Shown here in pieces: positions 36,284 through 48,904 of a stretch of DNA of 64,000 nucleotides. The notes below the pieces were generated by a model. It was given only the letters and a program-made list of their open reading frames with translations, was not told the DNA's origin and ran no database searches. The translations under genes and the position numbers were made by a program. The stretch spans positions 50,135,340-50,199,339 of the forward strand of contig CM049322.1 of NCBI GenBank assembly GCA_026874595.1, read 5' to 3'. Numbering within the stretch: the stretch's first letter is position 1; each line of letters opens with the position of its first letter. Source of the DNA: Sipunculus nudus. Its lineage: Eukaryota > Annelida > Sipuncula > Golfingiida > Sipunculidae.

Positions 36284-36350
36284 GCCTATTTACTCAAAGT
36301 GCGCAACCCCCCCCCCCCCCCCCCACTTTCAAAACTATTCCGTAGCCTAT
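34753..36350. mobile_element. ATAGGC-ended non-autonomous element, right arm only
   Basis: The ends are ATAGGCTTCGGAACAG and the reverse complement of ATAGGCTACGGAATAG. GATACG flanks both sides (34,747-34,752 and 36,351-36,356), possibly 7 bp with one mismatch. The opposite arm is uninterrupted near 9,020. G and C runs and CACTTTTTGG motifs sit just inside the ends. (TA)n tracts lie at about 35,443-35,487 and 36,250-36,281. No transposase seen. A second member is at 39,554-40,310. Confidence 0.75.
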
Positions 36351-36839
36351 GATACGTTTATAAAGCGTGGCGTGGAATTGCAGGGCGGTTCTAAATTTGG
36401 CTTGTGTCATGACTCAGTAGGGGGCCCTAACTGAGTCGTGTCTGTCACGGCTACAATTGGACATGTATCGGCTAAATTAAAAAACGGAATAACACCTTTC
36501 TGTGACCACGCCAAAATCCACAAGTTGAAGTTGGGTGTCAGACATGTTTATTTATTTTATTGTTTAGTGAAAGACTTCAGACTTCATTAATCATTTCATA
36601 AAACCAAACTGATCACGGTTTGTCATATCAGAAATACGTATACCTTGTGTGTGTTTTTTAATAAATTAGCTAAAATTTTACAAATTACTATGTTAGAGGG
36701 CGAGGAAAAGTGTTCATATCTTTGGAATTTTACATGAATAACTCACAGAAGAATGATAAAAATGTCTACTATCAACTGGCATCAAAACAGCCATTATATA
36801 GGATATAATAACTAAATAATATATATTATTTTTTACAGT

Positions 36840-37160
36840 ATGTACCGCAAAATTGCAATTTCCGTGCAATTGCATTTCAAACAGGCTGATGTTTTACAGA
36901 AAGCTACAATTTTCATACTGCTATCAGGCATTTTTATTACCTACACACTAAACCTTTCGAAAAAAATATTGATAGCAATTGTCACCTGTTTGGTACTGGT
37001 GAACCCTCTGGCTGATGTACTAAAAGAGAAAAATGTATCGATGATCACCACAGTCCATATAATCACACAAAATCCTGTTTACTCCTGGATCAGCACTACA
37101 CACGAGAACACGGCTGCTGATCAAATGACAAACGCGAACGTGATAATCCAGGCCCCTTAG
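36840..37160 (+). other. Mirror copy of the 106-codon open frame
   Basis: Same frame as 8,211-8,531 with about eight amino-acid changes and no stop. Unknown and probably not coding. Confidence 0.3.
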
Positions 37161-37539
37161 ACTGTGTTACACCCCAAATGTGAAATTGCCTGTGGGGTGT
37201 ATAATTGCTTTGTTCATTGGTAAATGTAATCATTTACAGGTCGTTAGCTAGTGGGAAGTTTCCAGAGGATTACAGGATAGCATTGGTAAATCCTCTGATT
37301 AAAAATGTAATTTAGATGCAGAAATTAAAAAAAAATAGCTATACCACCCTATTTCATACTTTCCATTCGCATTGTTTCGATTGTACAAAAGTGGATGAGT
37401 CAGCATCAAATGAAAAAGAATTATGACAAAGGAGAAGCCATGTTAATGGCACCAAAAAAATTTGTTAAGAGAAATTGGATTACCAATACTTCACATGCAT
37501 TGGCTTAAATCAAATTACACCATTATCGAAAGTAAGAAA

Positions 37540-38435
37540 TGTTGGTGTTATTTTTTTATTGACATGCACCCATGGAATCCAATGTAATGGTATTCTGTAA
37601 GGCTTCATACATATATATTCGTAATATCAGTAAAATAAGAAAGTTTGTGAGTCTTTGGGGCAAATTAATAGTCTATCCTTTTATTACTTCAAAATTAGAT
37701 TATTATAAATCACTCTTGTGTGGAATTACCTCATCATTAATAAATCAACTGCAAAGTTTACAGGATGCTGCGACAAGAATCATTATGGGTGCTTGAAAAT
37801 CAGATCACATTACACCAATTTCGTATTATCTGCATTGGTTGCCCGTTATATGCAGAGGGTAAAATTTAAAAATTTACTACTTGAGTGTAAGGCAAAAAAA
37901 TAATTAGCTCCTCATTACCTGATGAACCTTAATCACTGTTACACCCCATCAAGAATTCTCGCTGAGGAGCTAAAACTTACTGGTCGCGCACTTTACCAAA
38001 TCTTCCTATGTACATAATCGGCCATTCAGTGTTGTTTGCCCGAAATCAGACATTCAGTGTTGTTTGCCCTAAGACGGAAAGACCTACCCGACACTCTAGG
38101 AGACGCCATCATGCAGTCTCTCATAATTTAAAGGTAAACTAAAATCATATTTGACTTAGAATATTTTTTTGTGAAAAATGTTTCAACATTTTAGTGGAAT
38201 TTTGACAGCTTTAGTAGATAATTGAAATATTGATTTTTATATGACTCATTTAATATTGAAACCTTGTGAATGTAATTTTTAAGCCAATTAGACTTTCATT
38301 TAATATTCTTATAATTGTACGTATAATAATGGCCGATTGTATTCTGGTTATGTAACAATGTTTTAAAACATGTTTCATCATGGATTTTACACTTCAAAGT
38401 AATTAAAAGTATTATTATTATTATTATTATTATCA
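37540..38435 (+). mobile_element. Mirror copy of the CR1/L2-like retrotransposon 3' end
   Basis: SKLDYYKSLLCGI, then DAATRIIMGA, then in another frame KSDHITPISYYLHWLPV and RVKFKNLLLECKA. An LPDTLGDAIMQSL stretch corresponds to the usual LP...SLDSFK end of the ORF. A (TTA)n tail lies at 38,411-38,434. It is the same insertion as 6,940-7,850. Confidence 0.8.
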
Positions 38436-39553
38436 TTTTTACATACAATATCACATCACTTATAAAATAACAATATCACATCACCAATTTGTATAAAAGT
38501 TCAACTTTAAGTTAAAATGCGTGGGTTTGTCAATTACGGTATTTTGAACATTTGAAAAATAAGACAGGTTCCGACCTTCGACTTCCAAATATTATTTACT
38601 GCCTGCCTTTGACAGCTGGCAGATACTCTCCGTATTTTCACCGATCCTTCTGAGTTTTAATAGCCATCATCGCCACATTCACATACATGTACATAAACCT
38701 GGCGTACACATGTCAACAATAGAAATCTATATGGATCACATCGACATACCCCAGAACTATAGGACATATCTGTGTATAACTAGAACAAGCGCTTAACACG
38801 GTGAGTGCATGACGCTGAAATTGCATGTACACCCAAATGTTGTGTGTAGAAAATGATTCTTGACTTGAATATACTGACTCAGTAACTGAGATCTGATCCC
38901 AGAATATAATAATAACCCCCCCCCCCCCCGCCGATGACGAAATAAATTGCATAACCGGAAACCCGGTTGGCTCCACTATAAAAACCGGGCTACACCCAAA
39001 ATCATACTAAGGCAAGGCTAATTCATAAAAATAACGTCTCTTGGTCTTTTGAAATGTATTACATGATAAATGAACAACATATACACATCTACCTTCATGG
39101 TTCATGTTACATCTTTCCAAATATCCTGTCAACACCGATCTTGTCGGTCGGCATTAAATAGAGTACGGCTACTGTAGTCATGAATTAATGAGACCTTAAA
39201 TGACATCAGGTAGCCCATACATATCGTAACTACACCAATAAACCCTTCACGGAGCCGGAGACTTTCTGTTTACTTGGCTTTATCTTTTATTGACGGAGAG
39301 GAGTGATTATTCTGTGAATCTGTTGACAAAATACTTACCCTTGATTATTGTTTACCGTACAAAAAAGCACCGAATATTTTTTCCTCTAAAAATAAATCAT
39401 ACTAAACTCTCCCAATAGAGGGCAGCACAAGCGATAGGTTATTTTAAACTCCCCCTGATTTTTTGTTGTTGATATTAGAATGATGATAATAATAATAATT
39501 ATAATAATAACACAATATATAGCCCCATACCTTATATATCAGGTGCACTTTTC

Positions 39554-39645
39554 ATAGGCTCTGGACCGTTTTCAAAAGTGTAGGGCGGGGCGCATTCGGG
39601 GGGGGGGGGATTGTATATATATATTTATATATATATAAATATATA

Positions 39646-39678
<33 letters not shown>

Positions 39679-40310
39679 TAATGAGGGGGCGCATTCTGCA
39701 GGTGTAGCCAGATTTAGGGCGAGTAAGCGCATGAAAGCGACTGGGAGTGGCAGGGGGTATCCCCCTGATACGGTTTGGAAAAATTGAATTAAAAAAAAAA
39801 CAAAACAAAAAAAACATGTATTTTCAATGCAATATTTTGACCATTCTCTGACTTTTAATCAAATGCTGCATCACACGAAAAATAACAAAATATTAAATAC
39901 TGAATTTACATATAATCATGTGAACCAAAGTAATAATATTCATACCCTAATTAATATGGTCTTCTTCAAATCTTAAGAAATATTCAGATATTATACTTGG
40001 TTTTTAACATTACTTAAAACCGTAGGCGTGCAACGGTATAAAACACGAAACAAACAGAGGCATACTTTAAGGCAAAGGACATACCATTTCACTCAAATGA
40101 ATTGCATTTTTAATTCCTTTATCTATAAAAATACACAGTTATGACCTATATAACTAAAAACACCAAATAACTTGTGTCCCATTTTTTTTGTATCTGAGGA
40201 TGTAGATTGAGAAGAAATACAGTGGAATTTAACTAATTTCTCAAAGAAAGATCACACTAACCACCACCCTTTGACCAAAAAGTGCCCCCTCCCCCGGCTT
40301 CAAAGCCTAT
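39554..40310. mobile_element. Second ATAGGC-ended element
   Basis: ATAGGCTCTGGACCGTTTTC at the left end and the reverse complement of ATAGGCTTTGAAGCC at the right end, each followed by G-rich stretches and, at the right, CACTTTTTGG. The pattern is as in 34,753-36,350. Contains a (TA)n tract near 39,614-39,680. No exact target duplication found. Confidence 0.45.
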
Positions 40311-40343
40311 ATGCTTTTACAGGGGATCTCATAAGATGCAATA

Positions 40344-41952
40344 CACCTAGTGTAGTAGCCCTCTAAATCCCATATATAACATGCAGTACGGATACTGTAG
40401 TAGCCCTCTATATCCCATATATAACAAGCAGTACGCCTACTGTAGTAGCCCTCTATATCCCATATATAACATGCAGTACGCCTACTGTAGTACCTCTCTA
40501 TATTCTATTTATAACATGAAGTACGCCTCTCTATAACCTATACATAACATGCAGTACGCCAACTTTAGTACCTATCTATATCATATTTATAACATGCAGT
40601 ACACCCGCTATAATATGGCTCTAATGAGATGCAGTACGCCTGCTTTAGTAGTCCTCTATATCCCATATATAACATGCAGTTAGGCTACTGTAGTGGATCT
40701 AAATAGATGCAGTACACCTATCCTATTTATAATATGCAGTACCCCTACGGTAGTACCCATATATATCTTGCAGTTTGGCTACTGTAGTAGCCCTCTATAT
40801 CCCCTATATAACATGCAGTACGCCTACTGTAGTGGCTCTAAATAATGCAGTATTTCTACTGTAGTAGCCCTCTATATCCCGTATATAATATGCAGTACGC
40901 CTACTGTAGTGGTTCTAATTAGATGCAGTAGGCCTATTGTAGTAGCCCTCTATGACCCATGTATAACATGCAGTACGCCTACTGTAGTAGCCCTCTATAA
41001 CCCATATATAACATGCAGTACGCCTACTGTAGTAGCCCTCTCTATCATATATATAACATGCAGTACGCCTACTGTAGTGGTCCTAATTAGATGCAGTACG
41101 CCTATTGTAGTAGCCCTCTATATCATATATATAAAATGCAGTACGCCTACTGTAGTGGCCCTCCATATCATATATGTAACATGCAGTACGCCTATTGTAG
41201 TATCCCTATAAATCATACATATAACATGCAGTACGTTTATTGTAGTAGCCCTCTATAACCCATATATAACATGCAGTACGCCTACTGTAGTACCCCTTTA
41301 TATCCCATATATAACATGCAGTACGCCTACTGTAGAAGCCCTCTATATCCAATATATAACATGCAGTACGCCTACTGTAGTGGTTCTTATTAGCTGCAGT
41401 ACGCCTATTGTAGTAGCCCTCTATAACCCATATATAACATGCAGTACGGCTACTGTAGTAGCCCTCTATATCATATACATAACATGCAGTACGCCTACTG
41501 TAGTAGCCCTCTATATCTAATATATAACATGCAGTACGCCTACTGTAGTGGTTCTGATTAGATGCAGTACGCCTATTGTAGTAGCCCTCTATGACCCATT
41601 TATAACATGCAGTACGGCTACTGTAGTAGCCCTCTAAATCATATATATAACATGCAGTACGCCTACTGTAGTGGTTCTTATTAGATGCAGTACGCCTATT
41701 GTAGTAGCCCTCTATATCCCATATATAACATGCAGTACGGCTACTGTAGTAGCCCTCTATATCATATATATAACATGCAGTACGCCTACTGTAGTAGCCA
41801 TCTATATCATATATATAACATGCAGTACGCCTACTGTAGTAGCACAAATGAGATGCAGTGCGCCTACTGTAGTAGCCCTCTATATCATATATATAACATG
41901 CAGTACGCCTACTGTAGTAGCCTTCTATATCCCATATATAACATGCAGTACG
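40344..41952 (+). repeat. Forward array of 45-bp and 33-bp units
   Basis: About 36 units of consensus CTACTGTAGTAGCCCTCTAT + ATCCCATATATAACATGCAG + TACGC (45 bp), interspersed with a 33-bp variant (CTACTGTAGTGGTTCTAATT + AGATGCAGTACGC). The leftmost third is degenerate. Both periods are multiples of three, which keeps frames open on both strands (TCSTPTVVALYIIYI on one, GYYSRRTACYIYDIE on the other). Confidence 0.95.
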
Positions 41953-43012
41953 GTTTCTTTGTTAAAAAATATAGCCTGATCCCCAGTTAGCACAAACATT
42001 TTGTGAAACTGTTAAGAAACTGTTCTTAAAATTTTTCCAAACAGTATGTGGCTTAAAAGTGTAAAATTAAAGATGTTTTCCGGAATCATATAAATTAATA
42101 ATAGAACAGAAATATTTCCTTCCTACATAAATTATTTTGATTAAGCTAAAATTAAAATTTAAAGATACTGTTATAAACTATATCAATGTTTTTGAAACAT
42201 CACATGCCTTATTTTCAATCTTTCATAGTTATGCAGTTTTACCTTTTTTTAATTTTTGAAATATTTTGAAAGTGTTTTTATAATGTTTTAGGCAAATTGT
42301 TTGTGCAATGTTCCATATAGGCCTATACGTTAGGCGATCAGTATTCAGCAAGCCTTGGAGAGTTATATGCGTTGAATATATAGCACCCTATAATGCATGG
42401 ATAAAAATAAGTTTCATTATTTTTGTATGTAGTACCTTAATGGATATAAAAAATAGTTTTATTAATACAAAACCTAATAGACATTAAATTATTTTGATAA
42501 AATTACGAAATTTTAAATGCTTTTATATTATATTTATGAAATAACATTCGATATTAAAATATTACGTCACAATATGATATATAATGTATTACATTTGAAT
42601 GTACATTTCAACATTTATTTATTTATTTTTTTTATATTTTATATATCATTATGTTATATTAGTTATATACATTATGATTTTATTCAAAATCATAAATATT
42701 ACTTAAATTTAAATTTGGAATGATGCAAGACTTTTTCTGTGTCATTGTTGGTTGGTGCTATTGTCTAGATTTCCGCATTTTATGCATTTTGAACATCATC
42801 TGTCACTTCAGGATGACTTCCGAGAGGCTTCCGACGCATAAAAAATGCTTTAATTTTCATATATGGGAATATACGTTTGTGAGACTTTCCGGTTTTACCA
42901 AGGGGGCCGATATCTTCAATATTAACAAAAAAGTCTTGGTATGATCGTCATTTTTTTTTTAATTATACCAAAAATTGAAATGGCTTCCGACTTCCGAGTT
43001 TTATTTATTGCC
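41953..43012. other. AT-rich spacer after the forward array
   Basis: About 1.06 kb, very AT-rich. The last array unit breaks off in CAGTACGGTTTCTTTG. No gene or RNA recognised. Confidence 0.5.
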
Positions 43013-43218
43013 CTACAGTAGTTTCCTCTCTGGACTGTTAAAGCGGGAGAGAAAAAATATATACTTTTTCACTAAAAAAAAAGAGAAAAAGTGCTGTGCA
43101 TGTGCTGCTAAAAAACAGATTGAAAGAAGCGATATGAATTAGCATCGTTTTCAGTAACTCCAAAAATAAAAGAGTGACTATTTTTAAAAAGAGTGATTTG
43201 GCAGGCCTGCTGACATTC
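43013..43218 (+). repeat. 206-bp inverted repeat, left copy
   Basis: Reverse complement of 48,155-48,359 with only a few differences. In the right copy one end abuts the array; in the left copy it does not. Confidence 0.9.
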
Positions 43219-44849
43219 AACGATTAGTAACAAAATATCAAATATTGGCAAGGCTTAATCGTGGAAAATATTATGAAATGAAATTAAAACAAAATTCAAT
43301 CATCAAAATATTAGTGTAATATGAGAACCCTGTGGTTTTTTTTTTTTTTTTTTTTTTTGCAGCTCACAAGCTACACATATAAAATCTTGTTGATAACATT
43401 AATGGTGTTGTATGGTCGATCCACAAGGTTTGGATATATATTTTCATATTTTACCCACAAAATCAGTAGGCCTAAATCTAGGAAATAATAATACTTTAAA
43501 GTTAAATTAAACGGATACTGTTCAGAGCAAAAAAAAAATATTTAAAGAAACAACAACACATGCAGTACACGTTTCGAGTAAAACGTCTGATTTCATTTTA
43601 GAGAAATCGGATTATTTTGTCACAGTATAGTTTACCGAACTGACGGTTTTTGAACTGCAAGTTTCGGACTAGGACATTTTAAAACCAGAATATGGGTAGT
43701 CAACAAGCCACTATGTGTATCCGCAGAAATCAGAGTGGGACGGGTGAAGTGAGGCATGGATTAAGTGGCAAGGGAAATGGAGCGTGGTGTGTTGCATATT
43801 AGCATGGATGTCTGCAGCTTAAACATGAATGTAGGTGGTGCCATCTGTCATAAAATCAAGAAAATTGTCCAGGATGTATAAACCTGCAAAATTTCAGGTG
43901 GATAAGTCAACCCCCTCCTGAGATATGAGTGATTTTATCCCAAGGCAGATCACAGATTGATGCTGTGCATAAGCGGTTGCAGGTGGCGCCACCAGTTTTG
44001 TCTATGATGAAGAGCTATGTGAGATCTATACACAAGCAAAATTTTGGCCCAATCGTGAATGCATATTATGCAATTTAAAAGAAGATAATGCCACAACATG
44101 GCATCTTCAAGATTATTCCTTGAATCACTATTAAAAATTTTGAAATTTGGAGTTTTATGTACATGCTTAATTTTATTCACCGAAATGAAAAATTCAGTAA
44201 ATTTGATAAAATAAAAACATCTTTTCAAATAAAGTTTACACACTGTTGGCCGAAGGAGGGACAAACAAGATCATTGTGCTAATTACTATCTCAGCTATAT
44301 TTTATTACTGGAATTAATAGTCAATTTCACACCTGGTGAAGTTTTTACTCTTCTGAAGTAAGGAATTACTTATCTGAAGAACATCCACACTTTCATAGCA
44401 ATACACCACTTTGTGGACACAATTAAATGTGCACTTCTATAATTGTAATCCTGATCTAAAATGCAGCATAGTCTAGAATAAGAATGAATCAAATACAGAA
44501 AATTATACCATTCATCTAGTTTATGCACCAGCTTGGGGCACCAGCTTGGGGGGGGGGGGGGAGTGCAGGGCAGAGGGGAAGCCCGCTGGTAGTGGCCAAG
44601 CTGAGCCAAGGCAAGCTGTCTGGAGAGGGTTACATAACACAAGTGAATGCTGTACTACTAGGTGGGCTTGATGTAAACAACACTTGACATGGTGTATGAA
44701 AACTTGAATAAAAGCTTTCCTTTTCATTCAATTCCTTTGAAATTTCAGATTTTAAAAGATTAAATCCTTATGTATATATGCTGTAAAAATTAAATCAACA
44801 GTGCTTACCTGGAAAAAATGTGCCGTAGCCAAGGATGGACAAAATTTAT
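43219..44849. other. Loop region of the foldback-like element
   Basis: Contains a T22 run near 43,337-43,358, two related stretches with GGTGGYGCCA (about 43,835 and 43,984), and a G tract at 44,548-44,561. No coding region identified. Confidence 0.5.
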
Positions 44850-45425
44850 GGTATTGTTTTTTTTATTTATGCTAAAAACTTAAAAAATTTGCAAAAGTCA
44901 GATCTAATTTTAGGTCAACAATTGAATCTTGATTAAAAATAATTAAAGTTATATCCCTGTAAAAAAGTTTCCAGCTTAAGCAATTCTCATGTTAAGTGAA
45001 TAAATTTATTTCCTGAAAAAACTGCAAAATATTTGGGCCCATAACTTAAAAAAATATGCAATACTGACCTAATTTTTTGTATGTTCATAGAAAATGTATG
45101 AAAGAATACGAATACTAAATATGATCAAAAACAGATAGGTGGTGTTGATATAAGGTAGCCTTGAAGTGTAACAATGGCTTTTTTTATGGAAAATGGAGGT
45201 ATTTCCTTAATATTTCGAAGGAACGAAGTCCTAGTGACCCAATTTTCAGTATGGTAGGAGATTTGGGGGACATCTAACTGTATGCAAAACTTTGGATTCA
45301 TAGGTCCAACAGTTTTAAATGTTCCCATGTTAACAGCCGGACGGCCGGATGGCCAAATGGACGGATGACGGACAAAGTACCATGACTCTAGCTCAGATGA
45401 CTTAGCTATGATAGTCAGCTGAGCT
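44850..45425 (-). repeat. Dispersed AGCTCAG-hairpin repeat, minus-strand copy
   Basis: Ends TAGTCAGCTGAGCT at 45,425. Its body matches 17,919-18,520 in reverse complement, including the CCGTCCATTTGGCC region and the GACATCTAACTGTATGC block. Confidence 0.75.
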
Positions 45426-45744
45426 AAAAATGCCAACTTGTGACCACGACAACATGCTGGTGTGTTTCAGAATATACAGAGGATCCACTTTTGCAGAAAG
45501 ACAAAATGAAAATAATAATAGTTAATACCTACAATTTCTAAAAAAAAAATCTGTTTACTTTGAATTTGTTACACTTGAACTGCGTTTGGGAGTTAACCAT
45601 TTAATAAGCATAATTTGTAGACAAACATACATATAAAGTTAAAGGGAATTGACTATTTACCTGAACTGACCGTAACTAACATGAAGCTAAATGAAGTAAA
45701 CATAAAATTTGATTACACCGAGGCAATAATCAATTTTACAAAAA

Positions 45745-48147
45745 GGCTACTACATCTAATTATAACCACTACAGTAGCCGTACTGCATGTTATATATATG
45801 AAATAGAGGGCTACTACAATAGGCGTACTGCATCTAATCAGAACCACTACAGTAGGCGTACTGCATGTTATATATTGGACATAGAGGGCTACTACAGTAG
45901 GCGTACTGCATGTTATATATATGATATAGAGGGCTACTACAATAGGCGTACTGCATCTAATTAGAACCACTACAGTAGGCGTACTGCATCTAATTAGAAC
46001 CACTACAGTAGGCGTACTGCATGTTAAATATGGGATATAGAGGGCTACTACAGTAGGCGTACTGCATGTTATATATGGGATATAGAGGGCTACTACAGTA
46101 GGCGTACTGCATGTTATGTATATGATATAGAGGGCTACTACAGTAGCCGTACTGCATGTTATACATGGGTCATAGAGGGCTACTACAATAGGCGTACTGC
46201 AGCTAATAAGAACCACTACAGTAGGCGTACTGCATGTTATATATTGGATATAGAGGGCTTCTACAGTAGGCGTACTGCATGTTATATATTGGATATAGAG
46301 GGCTTCTACAGTAGGCGTACTGCATGTTATATATGGGATATAAAGGGGTACTACAGTAGGCGTACTGCATCTTATAAAATGGATATAGAGAGCTACTACA
46401 GTAGCCGTACTGCATGTTATATATGGGTTATAGAGGGCTACTACAATAAACGTACTACATGTTATATGTATGATATAGAGGGCTACTACAATAGGCGTAC
46501 TGCATCTAATTAGGACCACTACAGTAGGCGTACTGCATGTTATATATATGATATAGAGGGCTACTACAGTAGGCGTACTGCATGTTATATATGGGTTATA
46601 GAGGGCTACTACAGTAGGCGTACTGCATGTTATACATGGGTCATAGAGGGCTACTACAATAGGCCTACTGCATCTGATTAGAACCACTACAGTAGGCGTA
46701 CTGCATATTATATACGGGATATAGAGGGCTACTACAGTAGGAATACTGCATTATTTAGAGCCACTACATTAGGCGTACTGCATGTTATATAGGGGATATA
46801 GAGGGCTACTACAGTAGCCAAACTGCAAGATATATATGGGTACTACCGTAGGCGTACTGCATATTATAAATAGGATAGGTGTACTGCATCTATTTAGATC
46901 CACTACAGTAGCCTAACTGCATGTTATATATGGGATACAGAGGACTACTAAAGCATGCGTACTGCATCTCATTAGAGCCATATTATAGCGGGTGTACTGC
47001 ATGTTATAAATATGATATAGATAGGTACTAAAGTTGGCGTACTGCATGTTATGTATAGGCTATAGAGAGGCGTACTTCATGTTATAAATAGAATATAGAG
47101 AGGTACTACAGTAGGCGTACTGCATCTTATAAAATGGATATAGAGGGCTACTACAGTAGCCGTACTGCATGTTATATATGGGCTATAGAGGGCTACTACA
47201 ATAGGCGTACTGCATGTTATATGTATGATTTATAGGGATACTACAATAGGCGTACTGCATGTTACATATATGATATGGAGGGCCACTACAGTAGGCGTAC
47301 TGCATTTTATATATATGATATAGAGGGCTACTACAATAGGCGTACTGCATCCAATTAGGACCACTACAGTAGGCTAACTGCATGTTATATATATGATATA
47401 GAGGGCTACTACAGTAGGCGTACTGCATGTTATATATGGGTTATAGAGGGCTACTACAGTAGGCGTACTGCATGTTATATATATGATATAGAGGGCTACT
47501 ACAGTAGGCGTACTGCATGTTATATATGGGATATAGAGGGCTACTACAGTAGGCGTACTGCATGTTATGTATTTGATATAGAGGGCTACTACAGTAGCCG
47601 TACTGCATGTTATATATTGGATATAGAGGGCTACTACAGTAGGCGTACTGCATCTAATTAGAACCACTACAGTAGCCGTGCTGCATGTTATATATATGAT
47701 ATAAAGGGCTAATACAGTAGCCGCACTGCATGTTATACATGGGTCACAGAGGGCTACTACAATAGGCCTACTGCATCTAATTAGAACCACTACAGTAGGC
47801 GTACTGCATATTATATACGGGATATAGAGGGCTACTGCAGTAGGAATACTGCATTAATTAGAGCCACTACAGTAGGCGTACTGCATGTTATATAGGGGAT
47901 ATAGAGGGCTACTACAGTAGCCATACTGCAAGATATATATGGGTACTACCGTAGGCGTACTGCATATTATAAATAGGATAGGTGTACTGCATCTATTTAG
48001 ATCCACTACAGTAGCCTAACTGCATGTTATATATGGGATATAGAGGACTACTAAAGCAGGCGTACTGCATCTCATTAGAGCCATATTATAGCGGGTGTAC
48101 TGCATGTTATAAATATGATATAGATAGGTACTAAAGTTGGCGTACTG
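45745..48147 (-). repeat. Reverse array of 45-bp and 33-bp units
   Basis: About 55 units in the opposite orientation to 40,344-41,952. Higher-order structure: a degenerate segment at about 46,690-47,075 recurs almost unchanged at 47,795-48,147 and corresponds to 40,520-40,930 in the forward array. The longest frame (324 codons, 46,687-45,713) is purely repeat translation. Confidence 0.95.
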
Positions 48148-48154
48148 CATGTTA

Positions 48155-48359
48155 TGAATGTCAGCAGGCCTGCCAAATCACTCTTTTTAAAAATAGTCAC
48201 TCTTTTATTTTTGGAGTTACTGAAAACGATGCTAATTCATTACGCTTCTTTCAATCTGTTTTTTAGCAGCACATGCACAGCACTTTTTCTCTTTTTTTTA
48301 GTGAAAAAGTATATATTTTTTCCCTCCCGCTTTAACAGTCCAGAGAGGAAACTACTGTA
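48155..48359 (-). repeat. 206-bp inverted repeat, right copy
   Basis: Partner of 43,013-43,218. It directly follows the last array unit (ACTGCATGTTA). Confidence 0.9.
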
Positions 48360-48904
48360 AGGCATACTTAAATATGCAACTGCTTGGAGGATAGGCAAGT
48401 ACCGATAAGTTGCGAGTGCAGCGACCGCTGATTGGTTGGTGGTTATTAATAATTCATGACTACAGTAGGCGTACTCTATCTAATGCCGACCGATCTTGTC
48501 TCACATGACGCCATCTTGAAACAACAGTGCGCAGCATAGTCTCGTGCAACAACTTGGAATATCAACCCAATATCTGAAGAATCAACGAGAAATAATGAAA
48601 AAACACATTTACCTATACATCCCTGCTTTCCATTTTTTCGGTCAAACACCACTTTTATTATGAAATATAGCTACACCCTTATCAAGATTATTTCTAATTT
48701 ACATTATGTACCCTGGGTGCATCTCACGAAAATATGGATGTCGAAAGTCAAATGTGACATGTCTTATTGCATCACCTCAATTTATCATCCTTTTCTACTA
48801 TATTACTATCTTGTCATATTATCTATTTCATGTACGTTTCATGTTTTATTTTTACTTACCTTAATCTACAATATAATACACTATGTACACTTGGTCATTA
48901 TGCT

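Larger units (their letters stand above)
39145..48492. mobile_element. Foldback-like composite element built of inverted tandem arrays, nested in the Merlin
   Basis: The ends are CGGTCGGCATTAAATAGAG and the reverse complement of CGGTCGGCATTAGATAGAG, with terminal repeats of about 47 bp that already contain GTACGSCTACTGTAG, the array motif. ATCTTGT flanks both sides (39,138-39,144 and 48,493-48,499). Inside are a forward array (40,344-41,952), a 3.8-kb loop, and a longer reverse array (45,745-48,147). The layout recalls foldback (FB, Galileo) elements, whose terminal repeats are tandem arrays. No transposase of its own was recognised. Confidence 0.65.

Noticed and set aside
41206-41847. 213-codon open frame on the minus strand
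   Set aside because: Same repeat effect on the opposite strand of the forward array.
45713-46687. 324-codon open frame on the minus strand
   Set aside because: It is a direct translation of the 45/33-bp repeat array. Other frames are also open, so it is not evidence for a protein.
40344-48147. Possible CRISPR-like array (45-bp units)
   Set aside because: There are no unique spacers between repeats; whole units are repeated, and the context is an animal genome.
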